A stretch of 64,000 nt of DNA from Paenibacillus oenotherae (GCF_019443105.1 NZ_JAHZIJ010000006.1:186001-250000), one strand, 5' to 3'; counted from the stretch's first letter, positions 16,980-26,057 are shown. The notes: generated by a model from the sequence alone, not told the origin. Translations and numbers: made by a program.

Positions 16980-18118
16980 AGAGTTCCTTCGTCGTTAAAG
17001 TTCCCGTTATATTTGTTCTCTTGTTCGGACTAACGGGCTGCTGGGGCTCATCGGACATTCAGAACATGGCCTATGCGACTGCAATAGGGATCGATTACAA
17101 CAAAGGCCATTACATCGCATATGTACAGGTGCTGAACTTCTCGAATGTAGCAAAAGTAGAAAGCGTCGAGATCGGAAAGCCCTTGGCCTCCTGGATCGGC
17201 AAAGGAATAGGCAGAACCATTACAGAAGCGCTGGAAGGTGTGGTGGATACGTCCCAGCTGCGCATTTTTTGGGGCCATGTCAAAACGGTCATTGTCACCG
17301 AGAGTGTGATGAAGAATGGCATTGACTACATATATGAAGCCTTTAACCGATACCGTGAGGTCCGTTATACAGTAACGGTTTATGGTACCGACGAGGATAT
17401 TCCAACCCTTCTTGCCCAGAAATCGCTGCTTAATTTCTCGCCGCTCGATTCACTGCTAGTCAATCCAACGCAAAATTACCAGCGCAATGCATATATCCAG
17501 CCGCTTATGGGGTTCCAATTTATTGCCAAAACGAACGAACCGGGCAATTCGACGCTATTGCCTGCACTTAGCCTCAATCAGTCCGCCTGGAAGGAAGATG
17601 CCGAGCAGCGAACGATGTTCACAATCAGCGGAGCCTTCGTATTTAATAGCGATCATTACGTTACCCGGCTCTCCCTGCAGGATCTAGTTGGATTAAGATG
17701 GATGATAGACAAAATGAAGGGCACTTCCGTTCATGTACCCGATGTCCCACATCCTGCGGCTTCACTAATTCTGAAACGTCAAACAAAGAAGATTACACCG
17801 CTAATACGATCGAAGGAGATCCGTTTTCGTATCCGGTTGAAATTTCTCGCCGAAATTATCGAGCTGCGTAAAGACAAGGATATTAAAGAGATCGGCAGAG
17901 AAACGGAACAAGTCATCCGAGATGAAATCATGGAAACTTACCGCAAAGGAATAGCTAAAAACTGCGACGTCTACCAGTTGAGCGAGGTACTGTACCAGCA
18001 GCATCCCAAAGTGTGGAAGCGCGAATTCAGCGACAAATCCTTTCCGCTGCATGAGGATTCGATTGACATTGAAGTGTCGGTGGACATACGCAGCTCCGGG
18101 AAATATAAGATGAAATGA
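16976..18118 (+). CDS. Spore germination lipoprotein, Ger(x)C family (germinant receptor C subunit)
   Basis: A 380-residue lipoprotein with signal peptide VVKVPVIFVLLFGLTGCWGS and lipobox LTGC. It then shows DIQNMAYATAIGIDYNKGHYIAYVQVLNF, EGVVDTSQLRIFWGHVKTVIV, and near the C-terminus IRDEIMETYRKGIAKNCDVYQLSE, all Ger(x)C hallmarks. It is anchored on the outer face of the spore inner membrane. The ATG overlaps the A-subunit stop (ATGA). It completes a three-gene germinant receptor operon. Confidence 0.93.
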   Translation: MKSSFVVKVPVIFVLLFGLTGCWGSSDIQNMAYATAIGIDYNKGHYIAYVQVLNFSNVAKVESVEIGKPLASWIGKGIGRTITEALEGVVDTSQLRIFWGHVKTVIVTESVMKNGIDYIYEAFNRYREVRYTVTVYGTDEDIPTLLAQKSLLNFSPLDSLLVNPTQNYQRNAYIQPLMGFQFIAKTNEPGNSTLLPALSLNQSAWKEDAEQRTMFTISGAFVFNSDHYVTRLSLQDLVGLRWMIDKMKGTSVHVPDVPHPAASLILKRQTKKITPLIRSKEIRFRIRLKFLAEIIELRKDKDIKEIGRETEQVIRDEIMETYRKGIAKNCDVYQLSEVLYQQHPKVWKREFSDKSFPLHEDSIDIEVSVDIRSSGKYKMK

Positions 18119-18120
18119 CG

Positions 18121-18145
18121 GGGTGGGGGGATCGAATCCCCGCCC
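18121..18145. terminator. GC-rich hairpin between convergent genes
   Basis: GGGTGGGG (18121-18128) pairs with CCCCGCCC (18138-18145) around a 9-base loop, just after the GerC stop and before the end of the opposite-strand gene. It lacks a T-run on either strand, so it may be a weak or bidirectional terminator. Confidence 0.5.
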
Positions 18146-18153
18146 GATTAGAC

Positions 18154-19002
18154 CTAATTTCGGCATCGTTTCTCAAGAATCATCTTGGCTTTATTTTGGA
18201 TTCCTTCATATACGTCAGTTCTTAACGTCAGACTCACAAGATCGTCTTTTAATTGAACGACGTAATATGGAGGCCAATTCTCAACTATTTCCGATAAAAT
18301 CCACGATATCAATTGATCCTCACCCTCAAGTAAATAATACTTCAGATGAGGGATTGCAGGCTCTCCTATTCGACATATTAACTCCGCAATAATCGCAGCA
18401 CCTGGCCAGTTCAGATCAAACATCCATTCAATCATGCCTGGGATTAGAGGTTCGAGGCGTGAATGTTCGATTTGACATAAAATTAAAGCAGCATCATGCC
18501 AATAAGGTTTGCCCAACGGCTGCAGAAGCAAGGACAGGTGCGCATTATCCATGGGAATTAATTGTTGGACTGCATCTTCTCTTATAGAGCGGGGGGTATC
18601 CCAATGCAACAATTTAATCCGTTCGTGAATCTTTTCTTCCTCGGTGGCAGCCCCCTCAAGATCAGGGACTTCGTAATCATCCCGACCAAATTTGACATGT
18701 TCACCGCCAATTGGAGCTGAGAAAGTTATCGTTCTTCCTGATGACTCAACTTCAACCTCATAGAAGATCTCCTGAAAGAAAAGCCGGGATGCACGTATCT
18801 CCTCTTCATTGTATTCGTGAGTCTTTCCTTCGATATATAGACTACCGTTTTCATTGTATTTCCAAATAAATGTTTCGAATAACGAAACCCTTTTTTTCAT
18901 AACGTACAACCAGCCAGACCCATTCGGCAGGAAAACGATCACTTCATTATCGTAAAATAGAATTTCTCCAAGTCCTCTTCTTGACCATTTTCCAATAAGC
19001 AT
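18154..19002 (-). CDS. DUF5071-like protein with an N-terminal beta-rich domain
   Basis: A 282-residue cytosolic protein. Residues 130-275 match the DUF5071 pattern: a helical, HEAT-like repeat region with LLHWDTPRSIREDAVQQLI, PYWHDAALIL, WMFDLNWPGAAIIAELICRIGEPAIPHLKYYLLEGEDQLISWILSEI. The DLNWPGA phrase is the most typical. The first 110 residues are a separate beta-rich segment (GEILFYDNEVIVFLPNGSGW, FIWKYNENGSLYIEG) that I do not recognise; such proteins often turn up as immunity or accessory proteins, but no toxin gene is adjacent. GAAGGAGG precedes the ATG. No function assigned. Confidence 0.7.
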   Translation of the reverse strand: MLIGKWSRRGLGEILFYDNEVIVFLPNGSGWLYVMKKRVSLFETFIWKYNENGSLYIEGKTHEYNEEEIRASRLFFQEIFYEVEVESSGRTITFSAPIGGEHVKFGRDDYEVPDLEGAATEEEKIHERIKLLHWDTPRSIREDAVQQLIPMDNAHLSLLLQPLGKPYWHDAALILCQIEHSRLEPLIPGMIEWMFDLNWPGAAIIAELICRIGEPAIPHLKYYLLEGEDQLISWILSEIVENWPPYYVVQLKDDLVSLTLRTDVYEGIQNKAKMILEKRCRN

Positions 19003-19104
19003 TATGAACCTCCTTCCACGTTATTTCGGATTTCCGGATGTTTCGTTTCTTTGCACAGTACTATTGTACTTTTGCCCCATATTCTTTATTTTGTGCAAGG
19101 AAAG

Positions 19105-19623
19105 AGGGGCTGTCCGTAAAGTCCAATATCCAATGAACCAAATGATGTGCAAAGATGCCTCCAAAAAACCACTAAAAAAAAGGGGCTGGAAGCATCTTCT
19201 TTATTGTATATGGAGACTTGGTTCATACTCGCCCACTGAGCAGATTCCCCAGCGTTGCCTTTCCCCTTCTCCAACTGTTTTGAAGGCAGAGTGACGGAGT
19301 AAGAAGCCTGCGAATGTGCATGAATTTCGGTTACATGACGCCAAAATAGTTAAATTCCTGCGATCAGGCATGTATTTGAGCAAAAATCGGCCGTTAAGGG
19401 GAAACGAAGGCGAAATACCTGCACGCTGGCAGGCATTTCGCCTTCATGGGGCCGGATTCGAGAAAAAGCTGCCGTTTCGCATGTTTTGCCTGGCTTGCAA
19501 CTCGCATCTCGCATCTCGCATGTCTCGACGTTTGAAATACGGGTCCATCCTCTGGTGATGAGTACGTCAGCAGTCTGATGAAGGAAGTTAAAATTTCCAA
19601 AAAGGACATTCGGGAATGCCCCT
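19105..19623. mobile_element. MITE-like non-coding element (about 0.5 kb) carrying palindrome array A2
   Basis: The left end AGGGGCTGTCCGTAAAGTCC (19105-19124) is answered at the right by GGACATTCGGGAATGCCCCT (19604-19623), a degenerate inverted copy. The interior is similar along its length to the element at 29697-30370: an AAGATGC...GCATCTT stem, the same palindrome array, CATCTCGCATCTCG repeats and the phrase TTCCAAAAAGGAC near the right end. There is no transposase reading frame, so it would depend on one elsewhere. The rest of the 19003-19680 interval shows nothing more. Confidence 0.65.
19307..19483. repeat. Palindrome array A2
   Basis: Sites begin at 19307, 19357, 19418 and 19468 (spacings 50, 61, 50). 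The third, CCTGCACGCTGGCAGG, is perfect and is embedded in a longer stem GGCGAAAT...ATTTCGCC. The other three have one or two mismatches. Confidence 0.8.
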
Positions 19624-19680
19624 ATGCAAGGAGTGCTAGCTCCTGTAGAGGAATGATTGCTTTAAGTCTGGCTGTACAGT

Positions 19681-20058
19681 CTAACCATCATTTGATTTGA
19701 ATTTATAGTCGCTGCTTAACGATTCGAGGGAGGATTTCTTGCCCGCTAATCCTGTTTCCGGATATGTCGTCCGTACATTACTATGCGTTGCCGTAGTTGT
19801 TGCGAGTGCTTGCTGTTTGGTGTTGTGGGCGATCTCCTCCAGAAGCCCCAGCGCTTTCTCAATAGCTAGAAAAATAACGCCGCAGGTTACCCCCGCTACG
19901 ACCCAGCTAATAAATACACTCCATTGAAATGCAGAATCATAAGAACGTGTTAACGCCTCCATCATCGGATCCGAGGCATTAGCTGTGACAATCCCGATAA
20001 TAAAGCCTCCAACAATGGATGCCCACCCTAAAATTCGGATACTATCGCTTAATGTCAT
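19681..20058 (-). CDS. Small membrane protein (125 aa), function unknown
   Basis: The start is set at the ATG at 20058 (MTLSDSIRILGWASIVGGFI) with GGGTG six bases upstream; an upstream GTG is possible. Two membrane helices are predicted, at about residues 9-27 (LGWASIVGGFIIGIVTA) and 46-65 (WSVFISWVVAGVTCGVIFLAI), followed by a hydrophilic tail of about 60 residues containing EEIAHNTKQQ, a likely short amphipathic or coiled-coil segment. The arrangement, two helices and a cytoplasmic tail, resembles many uncharacterised Paenibacillus proteins. Nothing in the context suggests a role. Confidence 0.65.
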   Translation of the reverse strand: MTLSDSIRILGWASIVGGFIIGIVTANASDPMMEALTRSYDSAFQWSVFISWVVAGVTCGVIFLAIEKALGLLEEIAHNTKQQALATTTATHSNVRTTYPETGLAGKKSSLESLSSDYKFKSNDG

Positions 20059-20286
20059 AAAAAGCACCCGTTTCTTCCGAATGATTCATTTTGCATAATA
20101 AAATAAACCCCTCTCATTTAGTAAAGCGCAGTAGCTATTAATTATTTCCAATTACTATAGCATTAATTGGATGTTATATTCCATAAATAATCCAGCAACC
20201 ATGATCAAAACTCTGCTCTATGAGGGGGCCTATCCACTATCCAACGGTCGAACGGAGTTGTCCACGCTCAACCGCCGGATAACTGC

Positions 20287-22200
20287 TTATTGCTTGCGGC
20301 CAATTTCATCATTCATCTGCTCAATGATCGCTTGAATGCTCTTGGATCCCTGGTCTCCCTCGCCTCTTTTTCTTATCGACACCTGGTTGGCATTCCTCTC
20401 ATCCTTGCCAAGTATGAGCATGTACGGCACCTTCTCAAGCTGAGCTTCACGAATTTTGTACCCCAGCTTTTCATTCCGCACATCGATTGCAGTACGTAGT
20501 CCCGCCTTGTCCAGCGCTTGCTTCACTTGAAGGGCATAATCGACATCGTGTTCTGAAACAGGCAGCAGCTTTGCTTGGATCGGCGCCAGCCATAGCGGGA
20601 ATGCTCCTGCATAGTGCTCGGTCAGAATACCGATAAACCGGTCAATCGAACCATATACAGCGCGATGAAGAACGACCGGCCGATGCTTCTGGTTGTCCTC
20701 CCCAATGTAAGACAGATCGAATTTCTCGGGCATCTGAAAATCCAGCTGCACTGTCCCGCATTGCCAGCTTCGTTTAAGCGCATCTAGAATGTGAAAATCG
20801 ATCTTTGGTCCGTAGAATGCCCCGTCCCCCTCGTTGATCCGATATTCGATGCCGCGTTTATCAAGGACATTTTGCAGCGATTGCTCCGCCTTGTTCCACA
20901 GCTCTTCAGAACCCATCGAATCCTCCGGCCGGGTAGACAGCTCAATTCTGTACTCGAATCCGAACACCTGATAAATGTAGTCAATCCAGCCGATGACACC
21001 GCTGATTTCCTCTTCAATCTGCTCAGGCAGCACGAAAAGGTGGGCATCATCCTGGCAAAAAGTGCGGACACGCATCATCCCGTTAAGAGCCCCGGAAGGC
21101 TCATGACGATGTACTTGGCCAAATTCCGCCAGGCGGATGGGCAATTCGCGATAGGAACGCAAGCTGTTTTTGAAGATAAGCATATGTCCCGGACAATTCA
21201 TCGGTTTAAGGGCAAACTTCGTTTCGTCGACGTTGGTAAAATACATATTGTCTTTGTAGTGATCCCAATGACCGGACTGCTCCCACAGTCGATTATTCAT
21301 CATAAGCGGTGTGCGCACTTCATCGTAATTCCGCTCACGCTGCAATTCACGCGCGAAGTTTTCGAGCTCTGTACGGATGGCCATCCCCTTAGGCAGGTAG
21401 AAGGGCATTCCTGGCGCTTCTTCAGAGAACATAAACAATTCGAGTTCTTTGCCGAGCTTACGGTGGTCACGCCTTCTGGCTTCCTCAAGATGATGCAAAT
21501 GCTCTTCTAGCTGCGCTTTCTTCGGGAAGGAAGTTCCATAGATGCGCTGCAGCATCCGGTTAGCTGAGTCGCCCCGCCAATAAGCACCCGCAACACTCAG
21601 CAGCTTGAACGCTTTAATCCGGCCTGTTGAGGGCAGATGAGGTCCACGACATAAGTCAAAAAACTCGCCTTGCTCATAGATTGTTATGACCGCATCTTCC
21701 GCCAAATCCCGAATAAGCTCCAGTTTTAGAGGTTCTCCAAGATCCTCGAATGTCTGGATCGCTTCTGTACGGCTCACGATTCGACGAACGATAGGCAAAT
21801 TTTCTTGTATAATACGCTCCATCTCTTGCTCAATGGCAGCAAGATCGTCACTGGAAAGCGGTTTTTCAATATCGATATCATAGTAGAACCCCTCCCCGAT
21901 AACGGGGCCAATTCCGAGTTTGACCGCCTGTTCCCCATAGATGCGCTTGATGGCCTGAGCCATTACATGTGCTGTACTGTGCCTATAAATACTGAGACCG
22001 TCCATGCTGTCCAGAGTAATCATTTCAACGAGGCTGTCCTGCTCGATGGGTTCGTTAAGGTCCACGGGTTTGCCGTTTATTTTTCCTGCTACTGCATTCT
22101 TCTTCATTCCTGTGCCAATAGATTCCGCCACTTGCCCGATTGTCGTTCCTTGTTGATACCCCCTAACCGTTCCATCTGGCAATGTTACTTTGATCTCCAT
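20287..22200 (-). CDS. thrS: Threonyl-tRNA synthetase
   Basis: A 637-residue class II synthetase that charges tRNA-Thr. The start is the ATG at 22200 (MEIKVTLPDGTVRGY), with GGAGG upstream; the longer frame runs back into the T-box terminator. Domains in order: TGS (1-62), the editing/SAD domain (about 65-230, with STAHVMAQAIKRIYG and DLCRGPHLPSTGRIKAFKLL), the catalytic core (about 240-530) with MNCPGHMLIFK, the RVRTFCQDDAHLF motif 2 and VLHRAVYGSIDRFIGILTEH motif 3, and the C-terminal anticodon-binding domain (530-637). The length fits ThrS or ThrZ. A threonine T-box leader controls it. Confidence 0.97.
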   Translation of the reverse strand: MEIKVTLPDGTVRGYQQGTTIGQVAESIGTGMKKNAVAGKINGKPVDLNEPIEQDSLVEMITLDSMDGLSIYRHSTAHVMAQAIKRIYGEQAVKLGIGPVIGEGFYYDIDIEKPLSSDDLAAIEQEMERIIQENLPIVRRIVSRTEAIQTFEDLGEPLKLELIRDLAEDAVITIYEQGEFFDLCRGPHLPSTGRIKAFKLLSVAGAYWRGDSANRMLQRIYGTSFPKKAQLEEHLHHLEEARRRDHRKLGKELELFMFSEEAPGMPFYLPKGMAIRTELENFARELQRERNYDEVRTPLMMNNRLWEQSGHWDHYKDNMYFTNVDETKFALKPMNCPGHMLIFKNSLRSYRELPIRLAEFGQVHRHEPSGALNGMMRVRTFCQDDAHLFVLPEQIEEEISGVIGWIDYIYQVFGFEYRIELSTRPEDSMGSEELWNKAEQSLQNVLDKRGIEYRINEGDGAFYGPKIDFHILDALKRSWQCGTVQLDFQMPEKFDLSYIGEDNQKHRPVVLHRAVYGSIDRFIGILTEHYAGAFPLWLAPIQAKLLPVSEHDVDYALQVKQALDKAGLRTAIDVRNEKLGYKIREAQLEKVPYMLILGKDERNANQVSIRKRGEGDQGSKSIQAIIEQMNDEIGRKQ

Positions 22201-22234
22201 GATCCAGCCTCCATTCTTCACGATTTGTGAACGC

Positions 22235-22545
22235 AAAAAAACGCCTCCATCCCGGAAAGGGACGAGTGCGTTCAGCTCGTGGTTCCACCCTAATTCGACC
22301 TGCACAGCAGAATACATAGCTGATCGCTAACGTATCGGGCTGCGAGGACCTTATTTGGTATCCGGTAACGGGGATAAGTCGGTGCCGCATACTGCCGCGA
22401 TCACGGATCTGCGGGTTCAACGCCACGGCTACAAAGGGGTAACTTCACAACCGGCAGCTGGAGAAGCTTTCAGCCTGGACTTCTCTCTCTGGGCAGCTCG
22501 TAAAGGAAATCATGTCTTTGATCATTGCCTGATTGATGATTATGG
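22235..22545 (-). promoter_or_regulatory. T-box riboswitch (threonine) controlling thrS
   Basis: The minus strand contains the T-box sequence AGGGTGGAACCACG at 22279-22292, followed by a terminator (CGTCCC...GGGATGGAGGCG, then seven T) at 22235-22275, and stem I features further upstream, including AGAGAGAGAAG and GCTGAAAG. A candidate specifier is ACC (threonine) at 22438-22440 within GAAGTTACCCC. Uncharged tRNA-Thr would pair with the specifier and the TGGA bulge to prevent termination. The extent of stem I is approximate. Confidence 0.92.
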
Positions 22546-22549
22546 CCAT

Positions 22550-22579
22550 ACATTACACGAACACCTCACTGCAAGTCAA
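22550..22579 (-). promoter_or_regulatory. thrS promoter
   Basis: On the minus strand TTGACT (22574-22579) and TAATGT (22550-22555) are separated by 18 bp, a good SigA-type promoter that would start RNA just before the T-box leader. Confidence 0.7.
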
Positions 22580-22701
22580 GGGGAATATTGTCTGTACCCG
22601 CTCACGCCTCCTGCTAAGTTGACGGAGAAAACAATCAGTAATAATATAAATGGATTGATTAATAGCGAATGCTAGACTTATAAAAAGAGGTAGATGATAC
22701 A

Positions 22702-23580
22702 TTGACCCAGATGGATGAATACTTAGATCCTTCTCCCGAGATGAACCGTAATAATCTGCAATCAGACTGCGAGAGCTGCTTCGGTCTCTGCTGTGCCGCG
22801 CTGCCCTTCTCAGCATCGGCAGACTTCGCGATTGACAAAAACGCAGGCCAGCCATGTCCCAATCTGCAAGCGGATTTCCGCTGCGGCGTCCATAACAACC
22901 TCAGGCAGCTCGGCTTTCGAGGCTGCACCGTTTATGACTGCTTTGGCGCGGGGCAAAAGGTTTCTCATGTGACCTTCGGAGGAAGGGACTGGAGACAAGC
23001 CCCGCAGTCCGCGAAGCTCATGTTCGAGGTATTCCCCGTCATGAGGCAGCTTCATGAGCTGCTGTGGTATTTGACCGAAGCGCTGGCGCTGCAGCCGGCA
23101 CATTCCATTCATAACGAGCTGCGTTTGGCGTTAGCCGAGACGGAGCGTCTTACTCGCCTCAGTCCAGAGGCTCTATTGGAGCTGGATATAGCGTCGCACC
23201 GCGGATCGGTTAATACGCTGCTGCTGCAGACAAGCGAGCTTGTGAGAGATGAAGCCAGCCGCAAGCACAAGCCCTCGCGGGGGCGGCAGAAATCCTTCAG
23301 CCGCAGCGCCGATCTCGTTGGTGCCAAGCTGAAGGGTGCCGACCTCAGATGTGCGAATTTGAGAGGAGCCTATCTTATTGCCGCCGATCTCAGAGGCGCT
23401 GACCTGAGAGCGGCTGACCTTATCGGAGCTGATTTTCGGGACACGGATCTTAGAGGCGCTAACCTTACCGAGACGATCTTTCTTACTCAGTCACAGCTAA
23501 ACGCAGCGAAAGGCGATGCCTCCACCAAGCTCCCTCCCCTCCTCCACCATCCTGCTCACTGGACTGCTTCCGGAGCTTAA
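22702..23580 (+). CDS. Pentapeptide-repeat protein with cysteine-rich N-terminus
   Basis: A 292-residue cytosolic protein. The TTG at 22702 is preceded by AGAGGTAG; an ATG three codons later is the alternative. Residues 20-80 hold clustered cysteines (CESCFGLCC, then C-P-N-L-Q-A-D-F-R-C and GFRGCTVYDCFG), which suggest a metal site. Residues about 205-265 are a pentapeptide-repeat run, A(D/N)LxG-type, forming about ten units (DLVGAKLKGADLRCANLRGA and on), predicted to fold as a right-handed beta-helix. Pentapeptide-repeat proteins include DNA-gyrase protectors, but this type with a cysteine-rich front is widespread in Paenibacillus-like genomes and has no known function to me. Confidence 0.85.
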   Translation: MTQMDEYLDPSPEMNRNNLQSDCESCFGLCCAALPFSASADFAIDKNAGQPCPNLQADFRCGVHNNLRQLGFRGCTVYDCFGAGQKVSHVTFGGRDWRQAPQSAKLMFEVFPVMRQLHELLWYLTEALALQPAHSIHNELRLALAETERLTRLSPEALLELDIASHRGSVNTLLLQTSELVRDEASRKHKPSRGRQKSFSRSADLVGAKLKGADLRCANLRGAYLIAADLRGADLRAADLIGADFRDTDLRGANLTETIFLTQSQLNAAKGDASTKLPPLLHHPAHWTASGA

Positions 23581-23674
23581 AGTCAGCGGCGAACCGTGAG
23601 CGCCGCGCATCTCCCATCGATCAGCTACCAGCGCGCCGAGTGGTGCTGCATGGCAGTGATCGATCGATCGGCTG

Positions 23675-23786
23675 CGGCAGAACAGGAGCGAGTACAGCGG
23701 AACAGGGCCTAGCACAGCAGAACAGGACAGGAGCGCACAGCGGAACAGGGCCGAGCACAGCAGAACAGGCGCGAGTACAGCAGAAA
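23675..23786. repeat. Imperfect tandem repeat of GCAGAACAGG-like units
   Basis: AGCAGAACAGG or AGCGGAACAGG recurs about six times with spacers GAGCGAGTAC, GCCTAGCAC, GCCGAGCAC and similar, giving a unit of roughly 15-30 bases. It runs directly into palindrome array A3. No gene is visible in 23581-24071. Confidence 0.7.
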
Positions 23787-23787
23787 A

Positions 23788-23966
23788 CCTGCATAAGTGC
23801 ATGAATTTCGGTTAAAAGTACCCCTGCGAGGTAAAATTCCTGCGATAGCGCAGCAATAGTTGGCTGAAAGAACCAATTAGAGACAAAGATGACGAAATGC
23901 CTGCGCTTGCGCAGGCATTTCACTCTTTTGCAGGCCGGAACGAGAGAAAGCCTGCGTTTACGCAGG
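23788..23966. repeat. Palindrome array A3
   Basis: Sites begin at 23788, 23839, 23900 and 23951 (spacings 51, 61, 51). The third, CCTGCGCTTGCGCAGG, extends into a 13-bp perfect stem with flanking GAAATG/CATTTC; the fourth is CCTGCGTTTACGCAGG. It lies between convergent genes. Confidence 0.88.
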
Positions 23967-24071
23967 CTTGTTCGCCGTTTATCGAAACACGTCTCCTGAT
24001 TTAGAGAAGCTTACAGCACTCTAAACATGTGAGACGACCACCATCGGTCTGTGAGCGTAGATGGGAGACGG

Positions 24072-24686
24072 TTATTCCACCTGAAGCGTAATGCCCTGCA
24101 AAACCACATGCCACAATTCATTGCATTCAAATTCCAGCGGCATTTGAATCGAGCAGACCTTTTCGAGCGGCCAGTTGTTGTCAACAATCTTATAGTCCGG
24201 TGAATCATTGATCAGCAATACACGAAAATCATGTGTTACCAATTGTGACAATATCGCTTGCAGCTGCTGGGCTTCATCGAATGAGCCGCCGAGCCGAACA
24301 AACAGAATCTTTCGGCAGGTTGCCGCCTTTTCATAAAACCGCTCAATGCGTCGGTTCAATTTCACTTTGAAATCATCGAAGTAATACAGATTATGAACCT
24401 CATTGGCATCTAGTGGCAGATCGTGAACCAGTAATATATTGTAAAGATGATCCCGATAGATATGCCCGTTCGCAGCCTTTTCAAGCTTCATGTTCGGCAG
24501 CTCCATAAAGTTGGCAAAGCGATTGTAAAGAAGCAAGTTGACCGTGCACAGATCATCGCTGATCATCCAGTCCAATACTCCGCTGTACGGCCGCAAATGG
24601 TGTTTATGCAGCTGTATAGAAGCAAGACATTTTCTGCCAAGGCTAAAAACAGCATTATACTCGCCTTTGATTTGCTCTAGTCTCAA
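24072..24686 (-). CDS. DUF1796 family protein (putative papain-like cysteine peptidase)
   Basis: A 204-residue protein. The TTG at 24686 (LRLEQIKGEYNAVFSLG) is chosen because AAGGGGGG lies about six bases upstream; the longer frame has no such site. The N-terminus YNAVFSLGRKCLASIQLHKHHLRPYSGVLDWMIS closely follows the DUF1796 pattern (sequence FSLG-x-x-C-x-x-x-x-x-L, then the DW motif), where the cysteine is the proposed nucleophile. A later histidine (LLVHDLPLD) and aspartates could complete a catalytic site. Members are found singly or in arrays in Paenibacillus; function is not established. Confidence 0.8.
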   Translation of the reverse strand: MRLEQIKGEYNAVFSLGRKCLASIQLHKHHLRPYSGVLDWMISDDLCTVNLLLYNRFANFMELPNMKLEKAANGHIYRDHLYNILLVHDLPLDANEVHNLYYFDDFKVKLNRRIERFYEKAATCRKILFVRLGGSFDEAQQLQAILSQLVTHDFRVLLINDSPDYKIVDNNWPLEKVCSIQMPLEFECNELWHVVLQGITLQVE

Positions 24687-24937
24687 GGTGGTCCCCCCCT
24701 TAATTAAAGATGAGTGGACATTGTGCTGCAGCACAACCGCATCCTTTCACCCCCTGACAAAAGAATCTATAGCCTTCCAAACTTCTCGAAGAGCCGGCAT
24801 CGTTCATGTGAAGGGGCGACATGCCCTCCTCCCTCCATTTATATCATTTGCTACAGTATATTTTGATAGAATTGCAGTGCCTGTTTCTTTGAACCACTTG
24901 CCAATTTTTATTTGTACCTTGCTTGTTTTCACCCATC

Positions 24938-24977
24938 AAAAAAAGGCCATTTCCGACGAAATCATTCAGAAATAGCC
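24938..24977 (-). terminator. Rho-independent terminator after the methyltransferase gene
   Basis: On the minus strand GGGCTATTTC...GAAATGGCC forms a 9-10 bp stem followed by seven T, 24 bases after the methyltransferase stop. It isolates that gene from the DUF1796 gene downstream. Confidence 0.85.
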
Positions 24978-25000
24978 CTTATGCTATAACGCTAATTGAT

Positions 25001-25744
25001 TCATACTGCTTCATACTTAACTGCGGCGATCATGAGGAAGATAGGCCGCCGGAGTTCATCCCGCATATCTGGATGCTCGGCCAGCATTTCTGGTGATGGC
25101 TGCGGCTCAGAGAGCTTCGTAATCGTAAATCCGGCTGCAATTAGCGCATTTATATACGTGGCGACGGTTCGATGGTATTTGACAACATCATTGTCCAGAA
25201 ATCTTGTTTGCCGCTGGCCTTCATCCTGGTAGTCATCGACTGGCCAATGCAGCCGCTCGCCTTGCGGCCCGTAATACCAGTCTTGCGCTGCGCGCGCGGT
25301 AAACACCGGATGTTCGACAGACAAGACGAAGGTGCCGCCAAGTGTAAGGCAGTGATGGATTTTGCTGCAGATGGAATCAAAGTTCTCCACGTAATGTATA
25401 GCAAGTGAGCTAATGACGACGTCAAATTCCTCCCCATGAAAATCAATGTCTTCCATGGCAAGCTGACGGTACTCGATCGCAGGATCATTCGTGATTTCTC
25501 TTGCACGCGCCAACATATTGGCAGAGAGGTCTACACCTACCACTGACCGCGCCGACTGCTCCCGCGCATATCGGCAGTGCCAGCCAAAGCCGCAGCCAAG
25601 GTCGAGCACTCTCTGGTCGTTAAGATCGGGGAGCAATGCACGCAATTCGCGCCACTCTCCTGCAGCATTCAACCCGTTAATTGAACGAGGCATCTTGCTG
25701 TAATTCTCGAAAAATCCGGGGTCATCATATTTGTTCTGTTTCAT
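25001..25744 (-). CDS. Class I SAM-dependent methyltransferase
   Basis: A 247-residue methyltransferase. The start is the ATG at 25744 (MKQNKYDDPGFFENYSKMPR) after AGAAGGAG; an upstream ATG lies before that site. Motif I is VLDLGCGFGWHCRYA, followed by VVGVDLSANMLARA, DIDFHGEEFDVVISSLAIHYVENF and GGTFVLSVEHPVFTA, the standard Rossmann-fold order (Methyltransf_11 type). The QDWYYGPQGERLHWPVDDYQDEG stretch is typical of a common bacillar subfamily. The substrate is unknown; such enzymes act on small molecules. It ends at a clear terminator and is divergent from the ars operon. Confidence 0.88.
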   Translation of the reverse strand: MKQNKYDDPGFFENYSKMPRSINGLNAAGEWRELRALLPDLNDQRVLDLGCGFGWHCRYAREQSARSVVGVDLSANMLARAREITNDPAIEYRQLAMEDIDFHGEEFDVVISSLAIHYVENFDSICSKIHHCLTLGGTFVLSVEHPVFTARAAQDWYYGPQGERLHWPVDDYQDEGQRQTRFLDNDVVKYHRTVATYINALIAAGFTITKLSEPQPSPEMLAEHPDMRDELRRPIFLMIAAVKYEAV

Positions 25745-26019
25745 TGAATTATAAACTCCTTCTCTCAGCATCAACTTTCCTAGCGGATGCCCATCATTCT
25801 ACAAGTCAATTTCTATCATACCATTCTTGCCAGCCAGCCGTGCATTTCCGTACCGCAGGATCAACCTTTAAGCACGGTTCAAGAAGGCCGATATATCGTT
25901 ATAAAAGATGTCCATATCAGCTGCTTTCAAATCATGACCGGATTGACAATATTCCTTGATCGTCAAGCGGCTGCACATCGTTTCATATCGGGCAATGCAA
26001 ACTACATTAGCATCTACTA

Positions 26020-26057
26020 ATATAATTATTTACTTATATAATGAATGCGACTATAAT
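26020..26057 (+). promoter_or_regulatory. ars operon promoter with ArsR-type operator
   Basis: TTTACT (26029-26034) and TATAAT (26052-26057) are 17 bp apart. The AT-rich dyad ATATAA-N8-TTATAT at 26020-26039 overlaps the -35, a fit for an ArsR repressor site. The rest of 25745-26019 shows no convincing gene. Confidence 0.7.

Noticed and set aside
18119-18150. tRNA-like TCGAATCCCCGCC sequence after gerC
   Set aside because: It resembles part of a T-arm, but there is no acceptor, D or anticodon arm around it. It is better explained as a GC-rich hairpin between convergent genes.
25787-26020. 77-codon frame between the methyltransferase and ars operon
   Set aside because: No ribosome binding site, no family resemblance I can support, and it runs into the ars operator; treated as non-coding, though a decayed gene fragment cannot be excluded.
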